Shown piece by piece: positions 28,689 through 36,717 of a stretch of 64,000 nucleotides of DNA; the first letter of the stretch is position 1, and each line of letters begins with the position of its first letter. The stretch spans positions 1 to 64,000 of the forward strand of contig JAGAMG010000039.1 of NCBI GenBank assembly GCA_017624835.1, in the 5' to 3' direction. Under the pieces are notes generated by a model. That model saw only the letters and a program-made list of their open reading frames with translations. It had not been told where the DNA came from and made no database searches. This stretch comes from Lachnospiraceae bacterium (lineage in GTDB: Bacteria > Bacillota > Clostridia > Lachnospirales > Lachnospiraceae). The translations under genes were made by a program, and so were the position numbers.

Positions 28689-29999
28689 ATGGAAAAGAAA
28701 TATCAGGAATATGAAAAATTAGTTTATGATTACATAGAAAAGAATGTAAGGAATGTGTTGAAAATGCCGGTAAGCTTTATACGATATCCCTTTATTGACC
28801 CCGGTGCAGGTTATAAGGGAAACGTATGGGATTGGGATACCTTTTGGTCCGTCTATGGTTTGCTTCCTTTGACAGAGCGGTTTGCGGACAAGAGCTTAAA
28901 GGCGCAGATTATTGAACATGCAAAAGGGAATGTGTATAATTTCCTGGATCATCAACTGGAGGATGGTTATATTCCCATGATGATTGAGGTAAAAAAGTGG
29001 CCGGAGCCTTATCTAAATATGAAGCATAAGGAAGGGGTGCGGATGAATATGCACAAGCCCTTTTTATGCCAGCAGATTTGCCTTATTAGTGATTTTATAG
29101 AAGATTATTCCTGGATTGCAGGAAAGGAGAAACAGCTTCAGAAATATTTTGTCCGCTACAAAGAGGATTATTTTAACGAAAATTGTGGTCTGTACGTTTG
29201 GTGTGATGATATTATGATTGGCATGGATAACGATCCTGCAAGCTTTGGTCGTCCGAAATATTCTACGGCAAATATCTTTCTCAATAGCTTTATGGTTCGG
29301 GAATTGAAATCCATGGCGAAGATATTGGAGAAGCTGGGAAGGGATGATAGGAATGTTAAAGAAGACTGTGAGGACGCGGTAACGATTGGCGCGGCAGAGG
29401 AGTACCTAAGGGCGGCAGAGAACCTTGTCTCCTGCATTCAGGAAGAAATGTATGATAAGCGGGATCAATTTTTTTATTCCGTGGATGTGGATATTTGTAC
29501 CAGAAAATATGATTGGTTCCATAAAGGACTTGGGGTATTTTGGAAAACTCTTCCCATCAAAATCAGAACCTGGTCAGGTTTCCTGCCTATGTGGGAGGGC
29601 TTTGCCACCAAGGAACAGGCAGCGGAGCTGGTAAAGCACTACCACGATGAAAATACCTTTCATTGTGATTTTGGTGTAACCACTCTTGCAAAGGATGAAA
29701 AAATGTTTGATTTGTCCGAAACCAATAATCCTTCCAACTGGCTGGGACCTATTTGGCTGGTGGCTAACTATGCAGTATTTCGGGCAATGCTGAATTATGG
29801 TTATGTGCAGGAGGCGGAAGAGATTTGCCAAAATTCCCTAAAGCTTTTAGGGGAGGATTTAAAGCGTAGCGGAAGCATGCATGAATATTACAATCCCTTT
29901 ACCGGAGAACCTGTTATGAACGGAGGATTTATTAACTGGAATATTCTGGTATTGAATATGGTTCAGGAGTTGCGGGAATTACAGAATTTCCCTGCTTGA
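28689..29999 (+). CDS. Trehalase-like (GH37/GH63, MGH1-like) glycoside hydrolase
   Basis: This cytoplasmic 436-residue protein has the (alpha/alpha)6-barrel signatures of the GH37/GH63 group. WDWDTFWSVYGLLP is near residue 47, an Asp-rich central region contains DNDPASFGRP, and ETNNPSNWLGPIWLVANY lies near 344, the part that carries a catalytic acid in relatives. A closing MHEYYNPFTGEP resembles the second catalytic region. No signal peptide is present. Substrate could be trehalose, a mannosyl- or glucosylglycerate, or an oligosaccharide; the sequence does not settle it. It has no sugar transporter beside it. The next operon's promoter begins inside its last codons. Confidence 0.82.
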   Translation: MEKKYQEYEKLVYDYIEKNVRNVLKMPVSFIRYPFIDPGAGYKGNVWDWDTFWSVYGLLPLTERFADKSLKAQIIEHAKGNVYNFLDHQLEDGYIPMMIEVKKWPEPYLNMKHKEGVRMNMHKPFLCQQICLISDFIEDYSWIAGKEKQLQKYFVRYKEDYFNENCGLYVWCDDIMIGMDNDPASFGRPKYSTANIFLNSFMVRELKSMAKILEKLGRDDRNVKEDCEDAVTIGAAEEYLRAAENLVSCIQEEMYDKRDQFFYSVDVDICTRKYDWFHKGLGVFWKTLPIKIRTWSGFLPMWEGFATKEQAAELVKHYHDENTFHCDFGVTTLAKDEKMFDLSETNNPSNWLGPIWLVANYAVFRAMLNYGYVQEAEEICQNSLKLLGEDLKRSGSMHEYYNPFTGEPVMNGGFINWNILVLNMVQELRELQNFPA

Positions 30000-30025
30000 C
30001 ATAGTTCAAAAAAGTAGGCTATAAT
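29996..30025 (+). promoter_or_regulatory. Promoter of the CydDC-like operon, overlapping the previous stop
   Basis: TTGACA (29996-30001), an 18-base spacer and TATAAT (30020-30025) are both perfect boxes. The -35 lies across the stop codon of the hydrolase gene. Confidence 0.78.
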
Positions 30026-30042
30026 GTTCGCGAGCAAAAAAC

Positions 30043-30074
30043 AAAATGCATGCTAAATGCGGCATGCATTTTTT
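30043..30074 (+). terminator. Hairpin with T run between promoter and ABC operon (terminator or attenuator)
   Basis: AAAATGCATGC (30043-30053) pairs perfectly with GCATGCATTTT (30062-30072) across an eight-base loop, followed by T to 30074. It lies after the strong promoter and before the ABC genes, so it either ends the upstream gene or attenuates the operon. Confidence 0.78.
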
Positions 30075-30084
30075 GGTGCCTTTG

Positions 30085-30100
30085 GTTAGAAAAAACTAAC
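30085..30100. promoter_or_regulatory. GTTAG-N6-CTAAC operator-like palindrome, site 1
   Basis: GTTAG-AAAAAA-CTAAC, extended to 18 bases by a flanking G and C (30084-30101). It has the same arms and spacing as the sites at 34105 and 34691. It lies 27 bases before the ABC gene. Confidence 0.6.
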
Positions 30101-30127
30101 CTTTGGTTTTAGAAAGGACTTACAACT

Positions 30128-31915
30128 ATGATGATTAACAAAAGACTGATTGGAGAGGTCAGTGAAAGTAAGAAGTATATTGCCGGAAATGTGGCTTTCC
30201 AATGGTGTTCTCTGGTGGCAAATATTGTGATGATGACGGGAATTACCGGACTACTGGCAAGACTGTTTGCGGGAAATGCCACTAAGAGCCATATTGTATT
30301 GACCGCCGTTGTTACTGCATGTGCGGTGCTGGTGCGTTTTCTTTGCGCAATCGGCGCTGCCGGAATGGGATATCTTTCTTCAAAGGCAGTAAAGAAAATT
30401 TTGAGAGAGAAGATTTACCGGAAGCTGTTAAGCTTAGGAGCTTCTTATAAGGAGCGGGTGCAGACCTCCGAGGTGGTACAGGTAACAGTGGAGGGGGTGG
30501 AACAGCTGGAAACCTATTTTGGTGCCTATCTGCCACAGTTTTTTTATGCTATGCTGGCACCCTTGACACTGTTTATTTATATAAGCTTTGTAAATTTTCC
30601 GGCAGCCATTGTGCTTTTAATCTGTGTGCCTATGATTCCTGTGGCAATTGCAGCGGTGCAGACCTGGGCAAAGAAGCTGTTGGCAAAGTATTGGGGACAG
30701 TACACGGCGTTGGGAGATACCTTTTTAGAAAATTTACAGGGATTAACTACCTTAAAAATTTATCAGTCCGATGAATTTAAGAATCAGGAAATGAATGAAG
30801 AGGCAGAGAAGTTCCGTAAAATTACCATGAAGGTGCTAACCATGCAGCTAAATTCCATTACCATTATGGATTTGATTGCCTATGGCGGTGCGGCACTTGG
30901 AGTCATTCTGGCGGTTACACAATATAAGGCAGGAAACGTTACTTTGGCAGGAACCCTGTTGATTATTCTTTTGTCGGCTGATTTTTTTATTCCCATGCGT
31001 CAGCTGGGCTCCTTTTTCCATATTGCCATGAATGGCATGGCAGCCAGCGATAAGATTTTCAGACTGTTGGATTTGCCTGAGGAAACCGGGGGATGCCCGG
31101 AAAATAGGATGAGTAAGGTTACCGGAAATGCAGAAGCCCGGAAAAAGCAAATCATGGAGGATTATAATATCCTCTGCCGGAATGTGAAATTTTCTTACGA
31201 GCCGGAAAGAGAAATTCTTCATGGTATTGATATGAGTTTTCCACAAGGCAGTTTTACCGCCATTGTAGGGGAAAGCGGTTGTGGAAAATCCACCATTGCC
31301 TCCATACTTATGGGGCGTAATAAGGGCTATGGGGGAGAAATTACCATTGGGGAAAGAAGTCTTACTGAAATAGACGAAAGCAGTTTGATGCAAGCGCTTA
31401 CCTATATCAGTCATCAGAGTTATTTGTTTAAGGGAACGGTAAGGGAAAATCTTCTGATGGGCAATCCGAAAGCAACGGAGGCACAGCTGTGGCAGGTGTT
31501 GGAGCAGGTAAGGCTGGCGGATTTCCTTAAGGGAGAGCAGGGATTGGATACCCTTCTATTGGAAAAGGCATCCAACCTTTCAGGAGGACAGTGTCAGAGA
31601 CTTGCCCTTGCCAGAGCACTTTTACATGACAGTCCGGTGTATATTTTTGATGAAGCTACCTCCAACATTGATGTGGAAAGTGAAAATGATATTGTGGCAC
31701 AGATTTTAGAATTGGCAAAAACCAAAACAGTCATTATGATTTCCCACAGGCTTGCCAATGTGGTGGCAGCGGACAAAATTTATGTGTTGGAAAAGGGAGT
31801 GATTGTGGAAGCCGGAACCCATACGGAATTGCTTGAGGGAGCAGGCGTTTATCAAAACTTATGGAATACTCAGCAGAGTCTGGAAAGGTTTGTGAAAGGA
31901 GGTATGGGCGTATGA
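30128..31915 (+). CDS. CydD-like ABC transporter, fused permease/ATPase
   Basis: A six-helix membrane domain and an ATPase domain have intact motifs: GESGCGKST, NLSGGQCQR and YIFDEATSNID with the catalytic Glu. The order and size match CydD, which with CydC exports thiols or handles heme in other bacteria. No cytochrome bd genes are visible, so the CydDC role is not assured. The next gene overlaps by four bases (ATGA), and YbaN, flavodoxin and flavin genes follow. Ribosome site AGAAAGGA precedes the start, and a shared palindrome sits in the leader. Confidence 0.87.
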   Translation: MMINKRLIGEVSESKKYIAGNVAFQWCSLVANIVMMTGITGLLARLFAGNATKSHIVLTAVVTACAVLVRFLCAIGAAGMGYLSSKAVKKILREKIYRKLLSLGASYKERVQTSEVVQVTVEGVEQLETYFGAYLPQFFYAMLAPLTLFIYISFVNFPAAIVLLICVPMIPVAIAAVQTWAKKLLAKYWGQYTALGDTFLENLQGLTTLKIYQSDEFKNQEMNEEAEKFRKITMKVLTMQLNSITIMDLIAYGGAALGVILAVTQYKAGNVTLAGTLLIILLSADFFIPMRQLGSFFHIAMNGMAASDKIFRLLDLPEETGGCPENRMSKVTGNAEARKKQIMEDYNILCRNVKFSYEPEREILHGIDMSFPQGSFTAIVGESGCGKSTIASILMGRNKGYGGEITIGERSLTEIDESSLMQALTYISHQSYLFKGTVRENLLMGNPKATEAQLWQVLEQVRLADFLKGEQGLDTLLLEKASNLSGGQCQRLALARALLHDSPVYIFDEATSNIDVESENDIVAQILELAKTKTVIMISHRLANVVAADKIYVLEKGVIVEAGTHTELLEGAGVYQNLWNTQQSLERFVKGGMGV

Positions 31916-33585
31916 AAAAACGAAGCGGATTTGTGGTAATGTTTCGGCTGATTGGTTTGGTAAAGCCTTTAACTGGCTTTATGCTATTGGCAATTTTGAT
32001 GGGCTTAGTGGGACATCTGTGCGCTACCTTCATTACGGTTTTCGGAGGCTATGCAGTGCTTAGGGTATTGGAGTTTGAAGTTCCTTTTTCCTTAGGATTT
32101 TTGTTTGTGGCAGTTGGTATCTTTGCGCTCCTTCGGGGAATTTTACGTTATGCAGAGCAGGCCTGCAATCACTATATTGCCTTTAAGTTATTGGCACTGA
32201 TACGGGATAAAGTATTTCAGGCATTACGAAAGCTTGCTCCGGCAAAGCTGGAGGGCCGGGATAAAGGTGATTTGATAGCGGTAATTACCTCGGATATTGA
32301 ACTTTTGGAGGTGTTTTATGCCCATACCATTTCCCCGGCGGCTATTGCTTTATTGTTCAGTATTATTATGTGGGGATATATCAGTAGCTTTCATGGGGCA
32401 CTGGGGATCATAGCATTGATTGCCTATCTGGTGGTTGGCATACTGATTCCACTGGTGATTTCCAAAATCAGTGGGGAAGATGGAATACGCTTTCGCAGTA
32501 AGTCTGGGGAGCTTAGCAGCTTTGTGCTGGACAGTCTCAGGGGACTTCCTGAAATTTTGCAGTATGGTCAGGGCAGCAGGCGGATTGCAGGAATGAATGA
32601 GCGCACGGATGCTTTGTCCATGGAAGAAGAGCGGATGAAGAAAAACACCGGGCGTAATATAGCAATTACCAATACAGTAATCTGGGTGTTTGATTTGACC
32701 ATGCTGTTTGTTGGAATTTCGTTGTATCAGGCAGGAGAAATTTCTTTTGCAGGAGTCTTGTTGACCACCATTGCCTTGATGAGTTCCTTTGGTCCGGTGG
32801 TGGCATTGGCGAGTCTGGGAAGTACCTTGCAAAATACCTTTGCAGCAGGGAACCGTGTGTTGGATATCTTGGAGGAAAGACCGGTGGTAGAGGAAATTGT
32901 AGGGAAAGAGGTGATTGGTTTTACCGGAGCAGAGGTGGAAAATGTGACCTTTTCTTATGGAAAAGGTAGTATACAGGAAGAAGAAATTTTGTCCAATATT
33001 TCTTTGGAAATTCCCAAGTCCTCCGTGATAGGTGTTGTAGGACGAAGCGGTAGCGGAAAATCTACGCTTTTGAAGCTTTTGATGCGGTTTTGGGAGGTAC
33101 AAAAGGGCAGTGTGAAGCTTTCGGATACAGAGGTTTCCAATATCAATACAGAAAATCTGAGAAGGATGGAAAGCTTTGTAACCCAGGAGACCCATTTGTT
33201 CCATGACAGTATCAGAAATAATCTTAAGATTGCCAAATTAGATGCTACGGATGCAGAAATTGTGGAAGCATGTAAGAAGGCTTCCGTCCATGATTTTATT
33301 ATGAGTCTGCCCCAGGGCTATGACACTCCTGTAGGTGAATTGGGAGATACCCTTTCCGGTGGAGAGCGGCAACGACTTGGGCTTGCCAGAGCATTTTTGC
33401 ATGATGCGCCTTTATTGCTTTTGGATGAACCCACGAGTAATCTTGACAGCTTGAATGAAGCGGTAATATTAAAATCCTTGCAGGAAGAGCGTGAAGAGCG
33501 GACAGTGGTATTGGTGTCCCATAGACAGTCCACCATGCAGATTGCAGATAAGGTATATTCGGTAGAGCATGGACGAATGAGTTAA
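31912..33585 (+). CDS. CydC-like ABC transporter, fused permease/ATPase
   Basis: This is the second half of the pair, again with a membrane domain and an ATPase domain: GRSGSGKST, TLSGGERQR and LLLDEPTSNLD. Both subunits keep catalytic Glu and good signatures, unlike the exporter at 24-28 kb, so both ATP sites should work. The start at 31912 is chosen because AAAGGAGG lies about nine bases before it and it forms an ATGA overlap with the previous stop; a longer frame from 31861 has no such site. The gene ends 27 bases before the YbaN-family gene, which probably belongs to the same transcript. The substrate is unknown; thiols, heme-related molecules or siderophores are candidates. Confidence 0.87.
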   Translation: MKKRSGFVVMFRLIGLVKPLTGFMLLAILMGLVGHLCATFITVFGGYAVLRVLEFEVPFSLGFLFVAVGIFALLRGILRYAEQACNHYIAFKLLALIRDKVFQALRKLAPAKLEGRDKGDLIAVITSDIELLEVFYAHTISPAAIALLFSIIMWGYISSFHGALGIIALIAYLVVGILIPLVISKISGEDGIRFRSKSGELSSFVLDSLRGLPEILQYGQGSRRIAGMNERTDALSMEEERMKKNTGRNIAITNTVIWVFDLTMLFVGISLYQAGEISFAGVLLTTIALMSSFGPVVALASLGSTLQNTFAAGNRVLDILEERPVVEEIVGKEVIGFTGAEVENVTFSYGKGSIQEEEILSNISLEIPKSSVIGVVGRSGSGKSTLLKLLMRFWEVQKGSVKLSDTEVSNINTENLRRMESFVTQETHLFHDSIRNNLKIAKLDATDAEIVEACKKASVHDFIMSLPQGYDTPVGELGDTLSGGERQRLGLARAFLHDAPLLLLDEPTSNLDSLNEAVILKSLQEEREERTVVLVSHRQSTMQIADKVYSVEHGRMS

Positions 33586-33611
33586 GGCAAAAGAAAAGGA
33601 AGGTAACATTT

Positions 33612-34004
33612 ATGAACATTAAAAAGATTTTGTATATTGTTTTGGGCTGTATTGGTTTGGGACTTGGTGCAGTAGGGGCAGTGGTGCCCCTGCTTCCGGC
33701 GTTTCCCTTTTTGCTGTTGGCAGCATTTTGTTTTGCCAGAAGCTCCCAGCGTCTTCATAATTGGTTTATTAATACCAAGCTTTATAAAAATAATCTGGAA
33801 ACCTATGTAAAAGGGGAAGGCATGACATGGAAGACCAAAATTCGTATTATGATTACCGTTACCCTATTAATGAGTATTGGTTTTATCATGATGGGTGCAG
33901 TTCCCGTGGGAAGGATTGTGCTTGCCGGTGTATGGGTATTCCATATTATTTATTTTATTTTTGGAGTAAAAACCATAAAGAAGGCACAGGTACAGACGGA
34001 ATAA
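33612..34004 (+). CDS. YbaN family (DUF454) small membrane protein
   Basis: This 130-residue inner-membrane protein has hydrophobic segments near 6-45 (two close helices split by PLLPAFPFLLLA), then a cytoplasmic stretch ARSSQRLHNWF...LYKNNLETYVKGEG, then helices near 80-120. PLLPxxPFLLLAAxCFARSS is the DUF454 signature I recognise. The biochemical function is not known. It follows the CydDC-like genes at short spacing after AAAGGAAGG, and a terminator follows it. Confidence 0.87.
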   Translation: MNIKKILYIVLGCIGLGLGAVGAVVPLLPAFPFLLLAAFCFARSSQRLHNWFINTKLYKNNLETYVKGEGMTWKTKIRIMITVTLLMSIGFIMMGAVPVGRIVLAGVWVFHIIYFIFGVKTIKKAQVQTE

Positions 34005-34014
34005 ATGAGAAAAT

Positions 34015-34078
34015 AAAAGCAATCCAATTGGAGTATTGAGAAAAGCTATCAATACATCAATAAGGGATTGCTTTTCTT
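34015..34078 (+). terminator. Terminator after the YbaN-family gene
   Basis: AAAAGCAATCC (34015-34025) pairs with GGATTGCTTTT (34065-34075). The long loop contains a second stem (GTATTG with CAATAC). A T-rich tail follows. Confidence 0.65.
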
Positions 34079-34104
34079 GTGAAGAGGTAGTAATATGTCA
34101 AATA

Positions 34105-34120
34105 GTTAGTTGCAACTAAC
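34105..34120. promoter_or_regulatory. GTTAG-N6-CTAAC operator-like palindrome, site 2
   Basis: GTTAGTTGCAACTAAC is a perfect 16-base palindrome in the leader of the flavodoxin gene, 79 bases before its start. No strong promoter was recognised directly over it. The rest of the 194-base gap is AT-rich with no small gene seen. Confidence 0.68.
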
Positions 34121-34198
34121 CATATTCGGGGAGAAAATGAGAAGGTAATAAAATAGAAAAAAATAAAATAGAAAAAACAAGGGAAAGGATTTAAAATC

Positions 34199-34633
34199 AT
34201 GAGTAAAGTAAACATCGTATTTTGGACAGGAACAGGTAACACCTCCGCTATGGCAGAGTATATTGCACAGGGAGTAACCGCTGCAGGTAAGGAAGCTGTA
34301 TTAATCCCTGTAGATCAGGCAAATATTGCAGATCTTGTTGCAGAGAAGGCATTTGCACTTGGTTGTCCTTCCATGGGTGCAGAGCAGCTGGAGGAATCCG
34401 AGATGGAGCCCTTTATGTGTGAATTGGAAAGCCAGATTTCCGGCAAGCAGATTGCGCTGTTTGGTTCCTACGGTTGGGGAAATCAGGAATGGATGCGCGA
34501 TTGGGAGGAGCGTATAGCAGCTGCCGTAGCAAGCGTTGTAAACGGCGAAGGTATTGCAGTAAATGGTGCACCCGGAGAGGATGCTGCTGAAGAATGTAAG
34601 GATTTAGGAAGAGATTTGGCAGGATTGATATAA
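34199..34633 (+). CDS. Flavodoxin
   Basis: This 144-residue FMN electron carrier has the phosphate loop WTGTGNTSAMA (9-19), the second FMN region GCPSMGAEQLEESEMEPF (about 55-72) and the third at FGSYGWGNQEWM. Flavodoxins replace ferredoxin when iron is scarce, which fits a dedicated regulator. A perfect palindrome lies upstream, and a second regulated unit follows. The gene appears monocistronic; the ribosome site is AGGGAAAGGA. The partner enzymes are unknown. Confidence 0.94.
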   Translation: MSKVNIVFWTGTGNTSAMAEYIAQGVTAAGKEAVLIPVDQANIADLVAEKAFALGCPSMGAEQLEESEMEPFMCELESQISGKQIALFGSYGWGNQEWMRDWEERIAAAVASVVNGEGIAVNGAPGEDAAEECKDLGRDLAGLI

Positions 34634-34653
34634 CAGGCTGATTGACTCTAATA

Positions 34654-34722
34654 TTGACATAAATTCACCTTATTATTATAATACCATTGGGTTAGTTGTT
34701 GCTAATTCAGTGGTATTATAAT
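34654..34722 (+). promoter_or_regulatory. Perfect promoter with 48-base palindromic operator, containing site 3
   Basis: TTGACA (34654-34659), a 17-base spacer and TATAAT (34677-34682) is a full consensus promoter. A 48-base imperfect palindrome (34675-34722) begins over the -10 and is centred on GTTAG-N6-CTAAT (34691-34706), matching the sites at 30085 and 34105. Such a strong promoter under an operator suggests tight repression. Confidence 0.8.
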
Positions 34723-34750
34723 TTAAAGAAAGATTGTTAGTTGAGAAAAA

Positions 34751-35089
34751 ATGAGCAAAAAGACAGAGTTAAAAAGAGAACGGGAAAAGAAAATTGTTTC
34801 CCAGATGATTCAGCTTTATTGCAGGAAAAAGCATAACACTAAGGGAGAACTTTGTGAGGAATGTAGGAGTCTTACAGAGTATGCCCTGCTTCGCAGTGAT
34901 AAATGTCCCTTTATGGAAACAAAAACCTTTTGCTCCAATTGTAAGGTTCATTGTTATAAGCCGGATATGCGGGAGCAAATCAAGGAGGTTATGCGCTTCT
35001 CCGGTCCAAGAATGATGCTGTATCATCCGGTGGCAGCAATACGGCATGTAATAGAAAGCAAAAGAGAAAAACGTAGGCTACAAAAATAA
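34751..35089 (+). CDS. Nitrous oxide-stimulated promoter family protein
   Basis: This 112-residue basic protein has several paired cysteines: CEECRSLTEYALLR with Cys near 38 and 41, KCPF, and FCSNCKVHCYKPDMR. The pattern of two Cys-x2-Cys units plus an HCY motif and a C-terminal GPRMMLYHPVAAIRH is what I associate with the 'nitrous oxide-stimulated promoter' family. It probably binds zinc or an iron-sulfur cluster; the function is unknown. It is under the perfect promoter and operator at 34654-34722. The FMN riboswitch begins 72 bases after its stop. Confidence 0.82.
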   Translation: MSKKTELKREREKKIVSQMIQLYCRKKHNTKGELCEECRSLTEYALLRSDKCPFMETKTFCSNCKVHCYKPDMREQIKEVMRFSGPRMMLYHPVAAIRHVIESKREKRRLQK

Positions 35090-35109
35090 GTATAATTTTT
35101 TAATTCACA

Positions 35110-35138
35110 TTGACAAATGTCTTGTCATAGATTATAGT
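35110..35138 (+). promoter_or_regulatory. Promoter of the FMN riboswitch transcript
   Basis: TTGACA (35110-35115), 17 bases and TATAGT (35133-35138) place transcription start near 35145, just before the aptamer. Confidence 0.78.
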
Positions 35139-35160
35139 AGTCTAAAAGTGAAAACGGATA

Positions 35161-35376
35161 GGTCTTTGGGGCAAGGTGTAATTCCTGACCGATGGTATAG
35201 TCCATGAACCTCCGCGTGCGGAGGCCGATCTGGTGAAATTCCAGAACCGACGGTAAAGTCCGGATGGGAAAAGACAAAATATTACAGGTGGTAGTATGCT
35301 TTTTGAGTGTTGGCATACGACGGCCTCTGTAACATTTCCCGGGCCAGGATGTTTTGGCTTTGGGAAATTTTTTATT
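35161..35376 (+). ncRNA. FMN riboswitch (RFN element) with terminator
   Basis: The aptamer at 35161-35275 carries the recognised blocks GGGGCAAGGTG, CCTGACCGATGGTATAGTCC, CTGGTGAAATTCCAGAACCG and AAAGTCCGGATGGGA. Downstream, GTATGC (35294-35299) can pair with GCATAC (35313-35318). A terminator (ATTTCCC 35334-35340 with GGGAAAT 35362-35368, then TTTTTATT) ends just before the ribosome site. FMN binding should stop transcription into ribU. Confidence 0.96.
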
Positions 35377-35393
35377 ATATGGAGGTTTGTATT

Positions 35394-36050
35394 ATGAACA
35401 ACACAAGACTTCGCCGCATGACTGCGGCAGCACTCTTTGGCGCAATGGCATTTGTGCTGATGTATTTTTCCTTCGGGGTTCCGGTGCTCTCACCCTTTGC
35501 GGAGTTTGATGCATCCGGTTTGCCGGAAATGATTGGAGGCTTTATCCTGGGTCCGGTGGGAGCCATCGAAATTATTACTGTAAAGCTGTTGCTTAAACTC
35601 TTATTTCAGGGAAGCAGTTCCATGCTTACAGGCGAGGTGCAGAACTTTATTCTCAGTGCGTCCTACGCCCTGCCCGCAGTGCTTTATTATCGCAAGCATC
35701 GCACCAAAAAGGGAGCGGCAGTGGGATTGCTTTTGGGCACGGTTATCAGTGTAGTGATGGCGGTGATTACCAATCTTTATCTGATTTTCCCGGCATATAT
35801 AAAGCTGTACGGTATGAGTTGGGAGGGAATTATTGAAATTTGTACTGCGGTAAATCCCTGGATTCGAAATATTCCAACCTTTGTTGCTTTTTCTGTAGTT
35901 CCTTTTAATGTAATTGCGAAAGGGGTTACTTCCGTGATTACCATATTGGTGTATAAGAGAATCAGTACACCCATTAAGAAGCTGATTCTGGAAAGCGATA
36001 GTGAAATAAAGGACAATAAAAAGAGAGTAATCAATAATGCGGAGGGATAA
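35394..36050 (+). CDS. ribU: ECF transporter S component, riboflavin (RibU-type)
   Basis: This 218-residue membrane protein should bind riboflavin for an energy-coupling-factor importer. It shows about six hydrophobic segments, the N-terminal MAFVLMYFSFGVPVLSPFAEFD and FILGPVGAIEIITVKLLLKLL typical of S components, and a basic C-terminal tail. The FMN riboswitch directly upstream supports riboflavin as substrate. ATG 35394 follows GGAGG at good spacing; the open frame reaches back to 35307 but that part is inside the riboswitch. The shared EcfA/EcfT module is not in this window. A flavoprotein gene follows six bases later. Confidence 0.93.
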   Translation: MNNTRLRRMTAAALFGAMAFVLMYFSFGVPVLSPFAEFDASGLPEMIGGFILGPVGAIEIITVKLLLKLLFQGSSSMLTGEVQNFILSASYALPAVLYYRKHRTKKGAAVGLLLGTVISVVMAVITNLYLIFPAYIKLYGMSWEGIIEICTAVNPWIRNIPTFVAFSVVPFNVIAKGVTSVITILVYKRISTPIKKLILESDSEIKDNKKRVINNAEG

Positions 36051-36055
36051 GGAAA

Positions 36056-36541
36056 ATGAAATTTAGTGTAGATAAAAATTTAACTTTTGAGCAGGCAGTT
36101 GAAATAATGTTTGAAAAGCTGGGAGATTGGAAGATTATGGCGTTAGCCAGCTCCGTAAATGATTATGTAATGGTGCGCAATGTAAGCTGTCTCTTTTATG
36201 ATAATAAGGTGTATTTCAAGACGGACAAGAATTTCCGTAAGACCAAGCAGCTTTATGAAAATCCCAGGGTAGCTCTATGCTGGAGTGGTGTACAGATTGA
36301 GGGAATTGCAGAAAATAAGGGATTGGTAGTAGAGGAGCCGGACAGACGTTTTGAGGGTTTATATAAAAAGCATCTCTGGGGCAGCTACAATAAATACTCC
36401 CATGAGGATACGGAAATCATTATTGAGGTTACTCCAAAATTTGTGGAGATTTGGGATACCAGTGAGGATAATTATGCATTCCAGATTTTTATTGATTTTG
36501 AAAAGGAAGCTGTAGAAGTGAAGCAGTACGATAAGCAGTAG
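36056..36541 (+). CDS. Pyridoxamine 5'-phosphate oxidase family flavoprotein (split barrel)
   Basis: This 161-residue FMN-binding split-barrel protein has KIMALASSVNDYVMVRNVSCLFYD, followed by VYFKTDKNFRKTKQLYENPRVALCW, the part that normally grips the FMN phosphate. It is not full PdxH, which is longer, so the reaction is unknown. It lies in an operon with ribU under the FMN riboswitch, which fits an FMN user. A strong terminator follows. Confidence 0.87.
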   Translation: MKFSVDKNLTFEQAVEIMFEKLGDWKIMALASSVNDYVMVRNVSCLFYDNKVYFKTDKNFRKTKQLYENPRVALCWSGVQIEGIAENKGLVVEEPDRRFEGLYKKHLWGSYNKYSHEDTEIIIEVTPKFVEIWDTSEDNYAFQIFIDFEKEAVEVKQYDKQ

Positions 36542-36561
36542 AAGATAAGCAAGAAATCATA

Positions 36562-36598
36562 AACCGCCGTTGTCTATTTAATGACAATGGCGGTTTTG
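36562..36598 (+). terminator. Terminator after the ribU operon
   Basis: AACCGCCGTTGTC (36562-36574) pairs with GACAATGGCGGTT (36583-36595) with one wobble, eight-base loop and a short T run. Confidence 0.85.
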
Positions 36599-36646
36599 GC
36601 GTAATGGAGATAGGAAAAACAATTTCTAATTTATGGATGAAAGGGA

Positions 36647-36705
36647 TTGACAAGAGTGTTTTCTTGTAGTAACATAACGATGTTATCTGATAACGCTGTT
36701 ATGTT
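36647..36705 (+). promoter_or_regulatory. tetR promoter with 35-base palindromic operator
   Basis: TTGACA (36647-36652), 17 bases and TAACAT (36670-36675). The operator at 36671-36705 is a near-perfect palindrome made of four ATAAC/GTTAT arms, and covers the -10. A related palindrome lies before the ABC genes at 37382, so the TetR protein likely controls both itself and the exporter. Confidence 0.82.
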
Positions 36706-36717
36706 GAGGTGGTTTAT

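Noticed and set aside
32350-33204. Minus-strand open frame of 284 codons opposite the CydC-like gene
   Set aside because: It is antisense to conserved ATPase sequence and has a His-, Gln- and Phe-rich composition not like real proteins here.
30128-33585. Assigning cydD/cydC names firmly
   Set aside because: No cydAB or other cytochrome bd genes are visible; motif order alone does not separate CydDC from other fused ABC pairs.
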